Source: an uncultured Lachnospiraceae bacterium
GTDB taxonomy: Bacteria; Bacillota_A; Clostridia; Lachnospirales; Lachnospiraceae
Assembly (NCBI GenBank): GCA_947564305.1
Contig: CANOBT010000164.1
Span: 1 to 11,950, forward strand
DNA length: 11,950 bases
Direction: 5' to 3'
In this document: positions 1 to 5,979 of the stretch, one piece after another
How the letters are laid out: each line of letters starts with the position of its first letter
Numbering within the stretch: the first letter of the stretch is position 1
The notes under the pieces: generated by a model
Seen by the model: only the letters and a program-made list of their open reading frames with translations
Told to the model about the DNA's origin: nothing
The model's database searches: none
Translations under genes and position numbers: made by a program

Positions 1-165
1 GATCATAAGGACAGCCGTTTTAGATAAATGTCGGTGATGAGCCGGGATTTTACCGGAAGGACTAAGAAGGGCGTTCATGATATAAAAAAACGAACGGCAT
101 TAGAAGTCGGGTGGATGTGAATCAATCTGAGTATTGGGTATGCCAAGACCTTGTGAACATGTCGG

Positions 166-194
166 AGGTCATCAATCTATGGTTGGTGACAAGA
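166..194. repeat. 29-bp hairpin repeat, copy 1
   Basis: This copy matches the one at 222-250 at 27 of 29 positions. Within it, 168-177 and 181-190 form a 10-bp stem (GTCATCAATC / GGTTGGTGAC, with G-T wobbles) around a TAT loop. A degenerate third copy may lie at 121-148: it shares ATCAATCT at its start and CAAGA at its end, with a 4-base insertion. The role is unknown. Confidence 0.8.
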
Positions 195-203
195 TAAGAG
201 GAA

Positions 204-219
204 GTGCGCGGATGCGCAC
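204..219. repeat. Perfect 6-bp inverted repeat (GTGCGC/GCGCAC)
   Basis: GTGCGC (204-209) and GCGCAC (214-219) are separated by GGAT. The hairpin lies exactly between the two 29-bp repeats and is much more GC-rich than its surroundings. No T-tract follows, so it is not an intrinsic terminator. It could be part of a folded RNA or a repetitive extragenic element. Confidence 0.65.
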
Positions 220-221
220 GC

Positions 222-250
222 AGGTCATCAACCTACGGTTGGTGACAAGA
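222..250. repeat. 29-bp hairpin repeat, copy 2
   Basis: This is a direct repeat of 166-194, offset by 56 bp. The stem is 224-233 with 237-246 (GTCATCAACC / GGTTGGTGAC) around a TAC loop. Of the two differences from copy 1, one is in the loop and the other changes a stem C to T, which still pairs as G-U in RNA. Both copies therefore keep the fold. The 27-bp stretch between the copies contains its own perfect hairpin (204-219). Confidence 0.8.
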
Positions 251-307
251 CATGATGTAGCAGGGAGCGAAGCGGAGGGAAATTTGTCCGCAGCATCAAA
301 AGATGTC
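249..307 (+). other. Possible branched RNA stem
   Basis: GACAT (249-253) can pair with ATGTC (303-307), and GATGT (254-258) with GCATC (293-297, one G-U pair). Inside lies GCGGA (272-276) against TCCGC (287-291). The nested pairings share one axis and follow directly after the second hairpin repeat, so 166-307 could fold as one unit. This was read by eye only; no energy calculation was done. Confidence 0.35.
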
Positions 308-406
308 CAATGTGCCTTATTTTATTAACAGAAGATAGAAAGAGCGGCTTTATGTCTGGAAACAGGCTTTAAGCATACGTCCCTCAAAAAGGACAAATAT
401 GATTTT

Positions 407-412
407 GGAGGT
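407..412 (+). promoter_or_regulatory. Ribosome binding site that sets the start at 420
   Basis: GGAGGT lies 7 bases before the ATG at 420. An in-frame ATG at 399 would place this site inside the coding region and has no site of its own. Translation therefore most likely starts at 420. Confidence 0.85.
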
Positions 413-419
413 ATCTGAT

Positions 420-956
420 ATGTCTAATGGTAATGCAGACATCAATGAAAACAAGGGGAAGAAAGGAGGAAAACCCCTGCTTATAGTGTGTGCTTTGATT
501 ATAATTGTTTTGCTTGCAGTCATCATTGAGGTTCTTCTTGGTAAACAGAAAACGGATGACAAGCCTAAGCGAAATGTGGTTGTTAATGAGGATAATGCCG
601 AAGATGTGGCAGAAGATCTGTTTAATCACGAAACAGTTAAGCCAGGCACGTATGAGGTAAGGATGAATTCCACATGGAATTTTAAAGACGGCACATCTGC
701 TTCTGAAAATGCTTACGTTGAAAATGTGCCTGCGAATACAAATGATGTCTATTTTGATGTGGAATTATCGGATACTGAAGAAACAATCTATGAGTCTCCG
801 GTTATACCGCGGGGCAGCCACCTTGAGGCGCTCACGCTTGATAAGGAACTTGAAGCGGGAACCTATGATTGCGTGCTGACTTACCATCTGATAGATGAAG
901 ACCAAAATACGGTCAGCACATTGCGGATGGGATTGACGGTAATGGTGGAAAATTAA
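420..956 (+). CDS. Small single-pass membrane protein with extracellular beta-rich domain
   Basis: The product is 178 residues from the ATG at 420. A polar Lys/Gly-rich N-terminus (about 1-19) is followed by one strongly hydrophobic segment (about 20-41, rich in I/L/V). Then come a charged linker with an acidic stretch (NEDNAEDVAEDL) and a C-terminal domain (about 62-178) of alternating strands with the motifs YESPVIPRGSH and GTYDCVLTYH. The orientation is probably N-terminus in and domain outside, since lysines precede the membrane segment. I associate this architecture with small uncharacterised Firmicutes proteins that sit next to surface-protein or pilin-like genes; that is from memory. 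No signal peptidase site or sortase motif is seen. It ends 46 bp before the secreted protein gene and is probably cotranscribed with it. A role as membrane anchor, assembly factor or receptor for that protein is inference. Confidence 0.8.
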   Translation: MSNGNADINENKGKKGGKPLLIVCALIIIVLLAVIIEVLLGKQKTDDKPKRNVVVNEDNAEDVAEDLFNHETVKPGTYEVRMNSTWNFKDGTSASENAYVENVPANTNDVYFDVELSDTEETIYESPVIPRGSHLEALTLDKELEAGTYDCVLTYHLIDEDQNTVSTLRMGLTVMVEN

Positions 957-1002
957 GGTTTCTCTATGAAACACATATTTAAATTATAAGGAGGAATGTT
1001 AC

Positions 1003-2076
1003 ATGAAAGGATTTACGAAAAAAGTTATGGTCGGGGCAGTGGCGGCGTCAATGGTGATGAGTTCATCTCTGGTTGCTTTTGCATCAGACGCGAGTACAAC
1101 GCCCGCTGGAACAGGAACATCCGGCGGTTCAGGAGAAATTGAAGGAGTTGTGGATACCAGCGTATACAATGCGGTACTTCCGACAGCATCCGCAACAGCA
1201 TATGATTACATTGTTGACCCGCAAGGATTAATCCGTAAGACAAATGCAGCAAAATATGAAGGTAAAGAATTTGGCGAGGGAACAGTTTTCTTTGAAAATG
1301 TAGACGGAGACACTTCATCTTACAGCAATACAAGCGATGCTGCGACGATTGTTAATAAGAGTTCAAAGAATCTGTCTGTTACGGTAACGGCAACGGCAAC
1401 GCCTGATAGTGCGGCCGATGCGGCAGCGCTTGCGACTTCTAAGACTTTCGCTGCTGACAATACAGCGCTTGAAGTTTATCTTGGGATAACAGATTCCGTT
1501 GAAGGAAGTACGGAAAAAGCTCTCACGGCAGCAGGCGCAGAGATGAAGGCTGTATTGGGCGCAGCGCCAGAAGGAGCATATGAGTACAAATATGATTCGA
1601 CTACACAGAAATATAGTTATGCATTAAAGTCAGATGTTTCGGCATTTACATTTGCTGATTATAGTTTCCAGATCAATGGGGCGGCAAACGCAAACGGTAC
1701 ATGGAAGGCTGATACAGCTGTACCGGCGGTTTCCGTTAAATGGGATGTGGATGTGACAGATGATGCGGCGACGGTTGAGACGCCGGTAGTTCCGACAATC
1801 ACGTTAAATGGTACATACAGCAGAGCAAACACAGAGAATACGTTTGATATGGCAGGATTAGATACAGCTACAGTATCTAAAGTTGAGGCATTGGATTCCT
1901 TGGGGAATGTTTTTGCAGAGATTACATCCTCAGTATATACAGTATCAGGCTCTTCTTTGAAGATTAACGGTACTACGGCTCCATGGGGAGCAGGCGCAGT
2001 GGGAGCAGACCGCGGCGTTAAGGTAACATTGAGCAATGGAAAAACAATGCAGACAACCTTTAGAGTAACTCAATAG
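1003..2076 (+). CDS. Secreted surface protein with DPQGLI-type core domain, probable major structural protein
   Basis: The product is 357 residues. It has a classical signal peptide (MKGFTKK, then a hydrophobic core, with likely cleavage after AFA at residue 27). A Gly/Ser/Thr linker (about 29-50) follows. The core domain (about 54-252) contains DPQGLI (72-77), FFENVDGD (96-103), the NKSS strand start (118-121), and NGTW near its end. A second Ig-like beta domain covers about 262-357. There is no cysteine, LPXTG motif, membrane anchor or cell-wall-binding repeat, so the protein is released or held by partners. The ribosome binding site is very strong (AAGGAGGA, 988-995, 7 bases before ATG). 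Together with the Ala/Thr/Ser-rich simple composition, this suggests high expression, as for an S-layer or fibre subunit. The core domain recurs in the 8222-9040 product. A TasA/camelysin-like fibre protein is a possible distant comparison, unproven. The function is otherwise unknown. Confidence 0.85.
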   Translation: MKGFTKKVMVGAVAASMVMSSSLVAFASDASTTPAGTGTSGGSGEIEGVVDTSVYNAVLPTASATAYDYIVDPQGLIRKTNAAKYEGKEFGEGTVFFENVDGDTSSYSNTSDAATIVNKSSKNLSVTVTATATPDSAADAAALATSKTFAADNTALEVYLGITDSVEGSTEKALTAAGAEMKAVLGAAPEGAYEYKYDSTTQKYSYALKSDVSAFTFADYSFQINGAANANGTWKADTAVPAVSVKWDVDVTDDAATVETPVVPTITLNGTYSRANTENTFDMAGLDTATVSKVEALDSLGNVFAEITSSVYTVSGSSLKINGTTAPWGAGAVGADRGVKVTLSNGKTMQTTFRVTQ

Positions 2077-2093
2077 ATGTCTAATGAATGTGA

Positions 2094-2119
2094 GGCATTC
2101 TCTTTTTAAAGAGAATGCC
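2094..2119 (+). terminator. Strong hairpin after the surface protein gene; partial terminator or attenuator
   Basis: GGCATTCTCTTT (2094-2105) and AAAGAGAATGCC (2108-2119) are perfect complements, 12 bp with a 2-base centre (the outer TTT/AAA pairs probably open to form a larger loop). The hairpin starts 17 bases after the stop codon at 2076. What follows is CCGCATTTTAAAAA rather than a run of T, so termination should be incomplete. The next gene starts at 2147, leaving no room for a promoter between hairpin and start. It may protect the 3' end of the surface-protein transcript and reduce readthrough into the importer genes. Confidence 0.65.
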
Positions 2120-2146
2120 CCGCATTTTAAAAATCGAATATTAACT

Positions 2147-2929
2147 ATGAAAACAAAAATAACATCAAAAGCAGCAGTTAGCATAACGGTGTTAAGTATT
2201 TTCCTGTTATGGTATTTTCTCTCGACATATACGGATATTTCGCCTATGATCCTGCCGACGCCCTGCGCAGTGTGGAGAAGCTTTTGGGAAGTCTTGCAGG
2301 AAGGATATGGACCGGACGGGTATAATTTACTCTCTCATTTTATAGGATCGATGAAGAGAATGTTGACCGCATTTGTGCTGATTGTATTTACGGCTATACC
2401 GATAGGATTGATTTGCGGCAGATATAGAATGATTTCCAATTTTTTAAATCCGATTATCGAATTTTATCGTCCATTACCGCCTCTTGCATATTATACGTTA
2501 CTTGTACTATGGATGGGAATTGGTGAGAATTCAAAAATAATGTTGCTGTATCTGGCAGGATTTGCTCCGCTTTATATTGCATGCGTATCGGGAGTCGGGA
2601 AAGTAAAAAATGAGTATATTGTTGGAGCTGAAATGCTTGGTGCAAATAAGTATCAAGTTTTTTTCCATGTAATTTTACCAGCGGTTTTACCAGATATTTT
2701 TTCCGGAATCCGAATTGCGGTAGGCGTTGAGTATACAACGTTAGTTGCGGCAGAAATGGTGGCGGCTAAGACTGGATTGGGATGGATGGTGTTGGATGCG
2801 TCGAAATGGCTTCGTTCTGATATCGTCTTTATGGGCGTCATTATTATGGGGATAACGGGGATTTTAATTAATTCTTTCATGCTTTCTATTGAAGCTAAGG
2901 TAGTTCATTGGAAAGGAAAAAACAGATAG
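2147..2929 (+). CDS. tauC: ABC importer permease, taurine/sulfonate type (TauC-like)
   Basis: The inner-membrane permease of a BPD-type ABC importer, 260 residues from the ATG at 2147. It has several hydrophobic segments (about 10-28, 72-90, 112-124, 130-150, 190-206, 226-246). The ATPase-coupling EAA loop is at about 160-182 (GAEMLGAN...ILPAVLP). The stretch FYRPLPPLAYYTLLVLWMGI followed by GENSKIMLLYLAGFAP closely resembles TauC/SsuC as I recall them, and the C-terminal VVHWKG recalls the end of TauC. An in-frame ATG at 2084 would put the 2094-2119 hairpin inside the gene and add 21 unlikely residues. Neither start has a good ribosome binding site, so the start is uncertain. It overlaps no neighbour, and the binding-protein gene begins 11 bases later. 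The substrate cannot be fixed from sequence; taurine, other sulfonates or a similar small molecule are candidates. Confidence 0.85.
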   Translation: MKTKITSKAAVSITVLSIFLLWYFLSTYTDISPMILPTPCAVWRSFWEVLQEGYGPDGYNLLSHFIGSMKRMLTAFVLIVFTAIPIGLICGRYRMISNFLNPIIEFYRPLPPLAYYTLLVLWMGIGENSKIMLLYLAGFAPLYIACVSGVGKVKNEYIVGAEMLGANKYQVFFHVILPAVLPDIFSGIRIAVGVEYTTLVAAEMVAAKTGLGWMVLDASKWLRSDIVFMGVIIMGITGILINSFMLSIEAKVVHWKGKNR

Positions 2930-2939
2930 GAGAGTATGG

Positions 2940-3989
2940 ATGAAAAAACTAAGTTTACTTTTATTTATCTTTATATTCTTAACTATAGGAGTGACTGGAT
3001 GCAAAGAAAACAGTACAGACAATCACTCCGGGGAAGTTCCTGAATCCCCAGAAAAAATCACATTAGGGTTACAAAAATTAATTACGCCTGAATTGATTGT
3101 ACGTTATGAAAATAAATATGAAGAATATCTGGGAGAAAACGTAGAAATTGTTCAGTTTGATTCCGGATCTGATGTCAATACCGCATTAGCTAGTGGTTCA
3201 ATTGATATTGGGATTATGGGGACATCGGTTGTAGCGACAGGACTATCTAGCAATATGGAAATAGAAGTGATCTGGATAAACGACATTATTGGCTCGGCAG
3301 AATCCCTGATTGTGAAAAAGGACGCTGGAATAAATGATATAAATGATATGAAAGGGAAACGGATTGCAGCTCCGTTTGTTTCGACGGCACATTTTAGCCT
3401 GCAAAATGCAATAGAAAATTCAGATATTTCGTCGTCGGACATGGAACTCCTTGACATGCAGCCCGCAGATATATTGGCAGCATGGGAGAGGGGGGATATT
3501 GACGGCGCATATGTATGGTATCCGGTTCTGGGAAAATTGATTGACGATGGAGGAGTTATTATTACATCAAGTGAGGAGCAGGCTCAGAGCGGCGCGGTTA
3601 CGGCGGATGTATCGGTTGTGAGAACTGAATTTGCAGAACAATATCCGGATATTGTGAAAAAATATGTTAAGGCTCAGATGTATGGTTTAAATAAGTTTCA
3701 AAACGAACTGGAAAGCTCGGCAGAAGCGATAGCGGGGGCTGCTGATATCTCAGTGGAGGAAGCCAGGGAACAGATAAATGGATTTGTATACCCTTCGGCA
3801 GAAGAGCAGATTAGTGAACGCTATCTTGGCGGAACCGCCCATGCAGGGCAGATGTCTCAAGTGTTAAGAGATGCTGCCATCTTTTTAAAAGAGCAGGGAA
3901 ATATACCAATGATACCGGAAGATAAGGTATTTGAAAATGCGATTAATGGAAAATATATTGAGATGGTATTAGAAGAATCAGATAGTTAA
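2940..3989 (+). CDS. tauA: Substrate-binding lipoprotein of the importer (TauA-like)
   Basis: An extracellular solute-binding lipoprotein of 349 residues. The signal peptide ends in the lipobox VTGC, with lipidated Cys21. The mature part follows the periplasmic-binding fold of TauA/SsuA. Family-typical stretches are GSDVNTALASGSIDIGIMGT (76-95), VVKKD-like SLIVKKDAG (122-130), GKRIAAPFVSTAHFSL (139-154) and AAWERGDIDGAYVWYP (180-195). The last two match E. coli TauA closely from memory, which favours taurine over aliphatic sulfonates or nitrate. The length suits the family plus a lipoprotein linker (about 22-38). The start is supported by AGGAG at 2928-2932, 7 bases upstream; an overlapping ATG at 2936 is out of frame. 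No sulfonate-degrading enzyme is visible nearby, so the fate of the substrate is open. Confidence 0.88.
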   Translation: MKKLSLLLFIFIFLTIGVTGCKENSTDNHSGEVPESPEKITLGLQKLITPELIVRYENKYEEYLGENVEIVQFDSGSDVNTALASGSIDIGIMGTSVVATGLSSNMEIEVIWINDIIGSAESLIVKKDAGINDINDMKGKRIAAPFVSTAHFSLQNAIENSDISSSDMELLDMQPADILAAWERGDIDGAYVWYPVLGKLIDDGGVIITSSEEQAQSGAVTADVSVVRTEFAEQYPDIVKKYVKAQMYGLNKFQNELESSAEAIAGAADISVEEAREQINGFVYPSAEEQISERYLGGTAHAGQMSQVLRDAAIFLKEQGNIPMIPEDKVFENAINGKYIEMVLEESDS

Positions 3990-4005
3990 GAAGCCGGAAC
4001 AGATT

Positions 4006-4009
4006 GGAG
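4006..4009 (+). promoter_or_regulatory. Ribosome binding site choosing among three starts
   Basis: GGAG lies 9 bases before the ATG at 4019, but only 3 before the ATG at 4013. It lies within the alternative TTG start at 4004. The 4019 start has the best spacing. Confidence 0.55.
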
Positions 4010-4018
4010 CAGATGTGG

Positions 4019-4792
4019 ATGGAGAATGGGATTATCAGGTTGTTGGATGTAAGCTTATCATACGACGGGCAAAGGAAGGATGCATATGTCCTGAAAAAAA
4101 TTAATATGAACATAGAACCGCAGGAATTTGTGTGTGTGCTTGGACCATCCGGATGTGGAAAAACTTCTCTTCTAAATCTTATCGCCGGATTTGTGAATCC
4201 GTCAGAAGGAAAAATATTATTCAAGGGGATTCCAATCGAAGGAATTGACCGGCGCAGAGGCGTTGTGTTTCAGGAGCCAAATCTGTATGAGTGGATGAAT
4301 GTAAGGAAAAATATTAATTTTGGGCTTCGTATGCGAAAATTACCCAAAGATGAAATACAGAAAAAGACAGATGAGGTTTTGCATGAGGTAGGATTAGAGG
4401 ACTCATCGGAAAAATATGTGTATGAATTGTCGGGGGGCATGAAGCAGCGCGTTGGTATTGCGCGGGTACTGATTAATGATCCAGAAATCCTTTTGATGGA
4501 CGAACCGTTTAGTTCTCTGGATGCATTAAACAGAGAAAAGATGCAGGGATTTGTAAGGCAAATATGGAAAGAATCTCAAAAAACAATATTGTTTATAACC
4601 CATGATGTGGATGAAGCGCTGATGCTTGGAACGCGAGTGTTCATATTGGGCGGCGTACCAGGGGGGATTTTGTTAAATGAGAGAATAGAGTATTATAAAA
4701 AATTTGAAGATGATGATAGCGTCAGTGTGAAATTTTCAAAAGAGTATGGCGAAACAAGAAGAAAATTTTTGTCGTATATAGGTATGGATTAA
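4019..4792 (+). CDS. tauB: ABC importer ATPase (TauB-like)
   Basis: The cytoplasmic ATPase that drives the importer, 257 residues from the ATG at 4019. All nucleotide-binding motifs are intact: Walker A GPSGCGKT (42-49), Q-loop Gln85 in VVFQEP, signature LSGGMKQR (137-144), Walker B ILLMDE (157-162), D-loop SSLD (165-168) and switch His195 in ITHD. The THDVDEAL segment and the GGVPGGI turn are typical of the SsuB/TauB/NrtD branch. The length is that of the family, and there is no C-terminal regulatory domain. It follows the binding-protein gene by about 30 bp, completing a permease-binding protein-ATPase set. The next gene starts only 2 bases after its stop, tying the importer to the glycan genes. 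Confidence 0.9.
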   Translation: MENGIIRLLDVSLSYDGQRKDAYVLKKINMNIEPQEFVCVLGPSGCGKTSLLNLIAGFVNPSEGKILFKGIPIEGIDRRRGVVFQEPNLYEWMNVRKNINFGLRMRKLPKDEIQKKTDEVLHEVGLEDSSEKYVYELSGGMKQRVGIARVLINDPEILLMDEPFSSLDALNREKMQGFVRQIWKESQKTILFITHDVDEALMLGTRVFILGGVPGGILLNERIEYYKKFEDDDSVSVKFSKEYGETRRKFLSYIGMD

Positions 4793-4794
4793 AG

Positions 4795-5979
4795 ATGAAG
4801 AGATTTGTTATGGCTGCTGCGGTCATAGAAAATATACTGTATTTTTCAGACCGTTTTAGCAATGGATTGTATCAGTTGGATCTGGATAATGGAGAATGTA
4901 CATTTATAGACTACTTTTATGATGAAGAAGAGAAAGCATGGTTATATTTTCAGGCATATATATGGGGAAAGAAGATATATTTTATACCCTATCTTGCAGA
5001 AAATATTGCATGTTTTGACATAAAATCACAAGAGATTACTTATATCGAACTTCCTAAAGAGGGAACCGTGATTCATGGAGTAGATGGAATTTTTGCAGAA
5101 AAGTTCTGTTGCCAGAAGAATGAAAATATTTTATGGATGATGCCGGTTGGATATAATTTGTTTTTAAAACTAGATTTATCCAATGGGCAATTGAGTAAGG
5201 TTGAATTGCCAGAGCGTTTAGTATTTACAGAAGGAATATTAAATTGGAGAACCAGCTCTTTATATGGGACAGAAATGATATTCCAACCTTGGGCTGGAAC
5301 GATACAAGTACGTTACGATATTGTATCTGGTATTTTTAGATTAGAAGAATTAGAAGGAGGAACGCGAAGATTTAGAAGCTGTTTGAAATATAGAGATTAT
5401 GAGATATATGTGCCATGGAAATTGAAAAATGGACTTCTGATAAATAATGTAGTATATAAAAAAAGGGAAATACTTTCGTTCAAGTTTAATGTTATGAACG
5501 ACACTTGCGCCGTATCATTTCTAAATGAAAATAAAATATACTTAATTCCACAAATTGGACAAACTATAATTGTAGTAAATATTACAGATTTTAGTATGGA
5601 ATACATTGATTTGAATGAAATATTTAACCGAAGTGAAACTTCTTGGGAATGGCTTGATATGATAAAAGAAGAACACAGTTATTATGTTTTCTCTAATGCT
5701 ATTTCAGACATATTAGCGATAGACAGACTCAACGGTAATATAAAATTAATTAAAGTCGGAAAAGAAAGTGATAAGTCAAAAAATAGACGTTTTAGAAGAT
5801 GCATAGAGAACATGAATCAAAAGGCTTTTCAAGAAAAGCGGGAATGGATTTTAGTCGATGAAAAAGACGGATTAGAACAATTAATCGTGCAAGCTGAAAG
5901 ATACTCGAAAGACAGAAGGACTGAATTTTGTAGTTGTGGAAAAAGGATATATGAAAAATTGAAAGGCGAATTGAGTTGA
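4795..5979 (+). CDS. Uncharacterised cytosolic beta-propeller-like protein
   Basis: A 394-residue protein with no signal peptide or membrane segment. Seven related units are visible, each an 'I-Y-F' strand followed by about 15 residues and an acidic, Asn/Ser-Gly-containing turn. They begin near residues 13, 60, 111, 159, 202, 246 and 296, and the clearest are LYQLDLDNGECTFI, IACFDIKSQEITYIELP and LKLDLSNGQLSKVELP. The roughly 43-51-residue spacing fits a seven-bladed propeller. A charged, probably helical tail (about 323-394) contains CSCGK near the end. No catalytic motif is recognised. Such proteins occur beside glycan transferases in Clostridia (general recollection). A binding or scaffolding role, or recognition of a sugar-linked substrate, is inference. 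The start lies 2 bases after the ATPase stop and has no clear ribosome binding site, suggesting translational coupling. The 3' end overlaps the next gene by 4 bases. Confidence 0.75.
   Translation: MKRFVMAAAVIENILYFSDRFSNGLYQLDLDNGECTFIDYFYDEEEKAWLYFQAYIWGKKIYFIPYLAENIACFDIKSQEITYIELPKEGTVIHGVDGIFAEKFCCQKNENILWMMPVGYNLFLKLDLSNGQLSKVELPERLVFTEGILNWRTSSLYGTEMIFQPWAGTIQVRYDIVSGIFRLEELEGGTRRFRSCLKYRDYEIYVPWKLKNGLLINNVVYKKREILSFKFNVMNDTCAVSFLNENKIYLIPQIGQTIIVVNITDFSMEYIDLNEIFNRSETSWEWLDMIKEEHSYYVFSNAISDILAIDRLNGNIKLIKVGKESDKSKNRRFRRCIENMNQKAFQEKREWILVDEKDGLEQLIVQAERYSKDRRTEFCSCGKRIYEKLKGELS

Larger units (their letters stand above)
1..419. other. Gene-free, structure-rich region upstream of the surface module
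   Basis: I find no supportable protein gene here. The longest open frame (134-328) lacks a ribosome binding site and runs through repeats. The region is instead dense in inverted repeats. GCCGTT (14-19) can pair with AACGGC (93-98), and CGTTC (72-76) competes for part of the same partner at GAACG (92-96). CCGG repeats at 42-45 and 53-56 can form a short hairpin, and the two 29-bp repeats and the 204-219 hairpin follow. It could be the 3' end of a mobile-element remnant or of a structured RNA, or a long leader of the surface operon. I recognise no known riboswitch or RNA class. No clear -35/-10 pair was found, so the promoter for the gene at 420 is not located. Confidence 0.55.

Noticed and set aside
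34..58. Hammerhead-ribozyme-like core (TGATGAG, hairpin, GAA)
   Set aside because: The essential first C of the CUGAUGA core is G here, the stem boundaries do not leave a proper GAAA segment, and no matching cleavage-site stem is seen.
166..250. CRISPR-like pattern (29-bp repeats, 27-bp spacer)
   Set aside because: Only two clear copies exist, the 'spacer' is itself a perfect hairpin, the repeats are imperfect, and no cas gene is visible. They fit hairpin repeats better.
134..328. 64-codon open frame
   Set aside because: It has no ribosome binding site, runs through both hairpin repeats, and has no recognisable protein character.
399..419. Upstream start for the membrane protein
   Set aside because: The GGAGGT ribosome binding site lies within this extension and is ideally placed for the ATG at 420.
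958..972. Short hairpin (GTTTC/GAAAC) between the membrane and secreted protein genes
   Set aside because: The 5-bp AT-rich stem has no T-tract and is likely chance; not strong enough for a terminator.
1659..2036. 125-codon open frame on the minus strand
   Set aside because: It lies wholly inside the secreted-protein gene, without its own ribosome binding site; a by-product of the Ala/Thr-rich coding strand.
2084..2146. Upstream start for the permease
   Set aside because: It would place the 12-bp hairpin inside the coding region, lacks a ribosome binding site, and adds residues not typical of the family.
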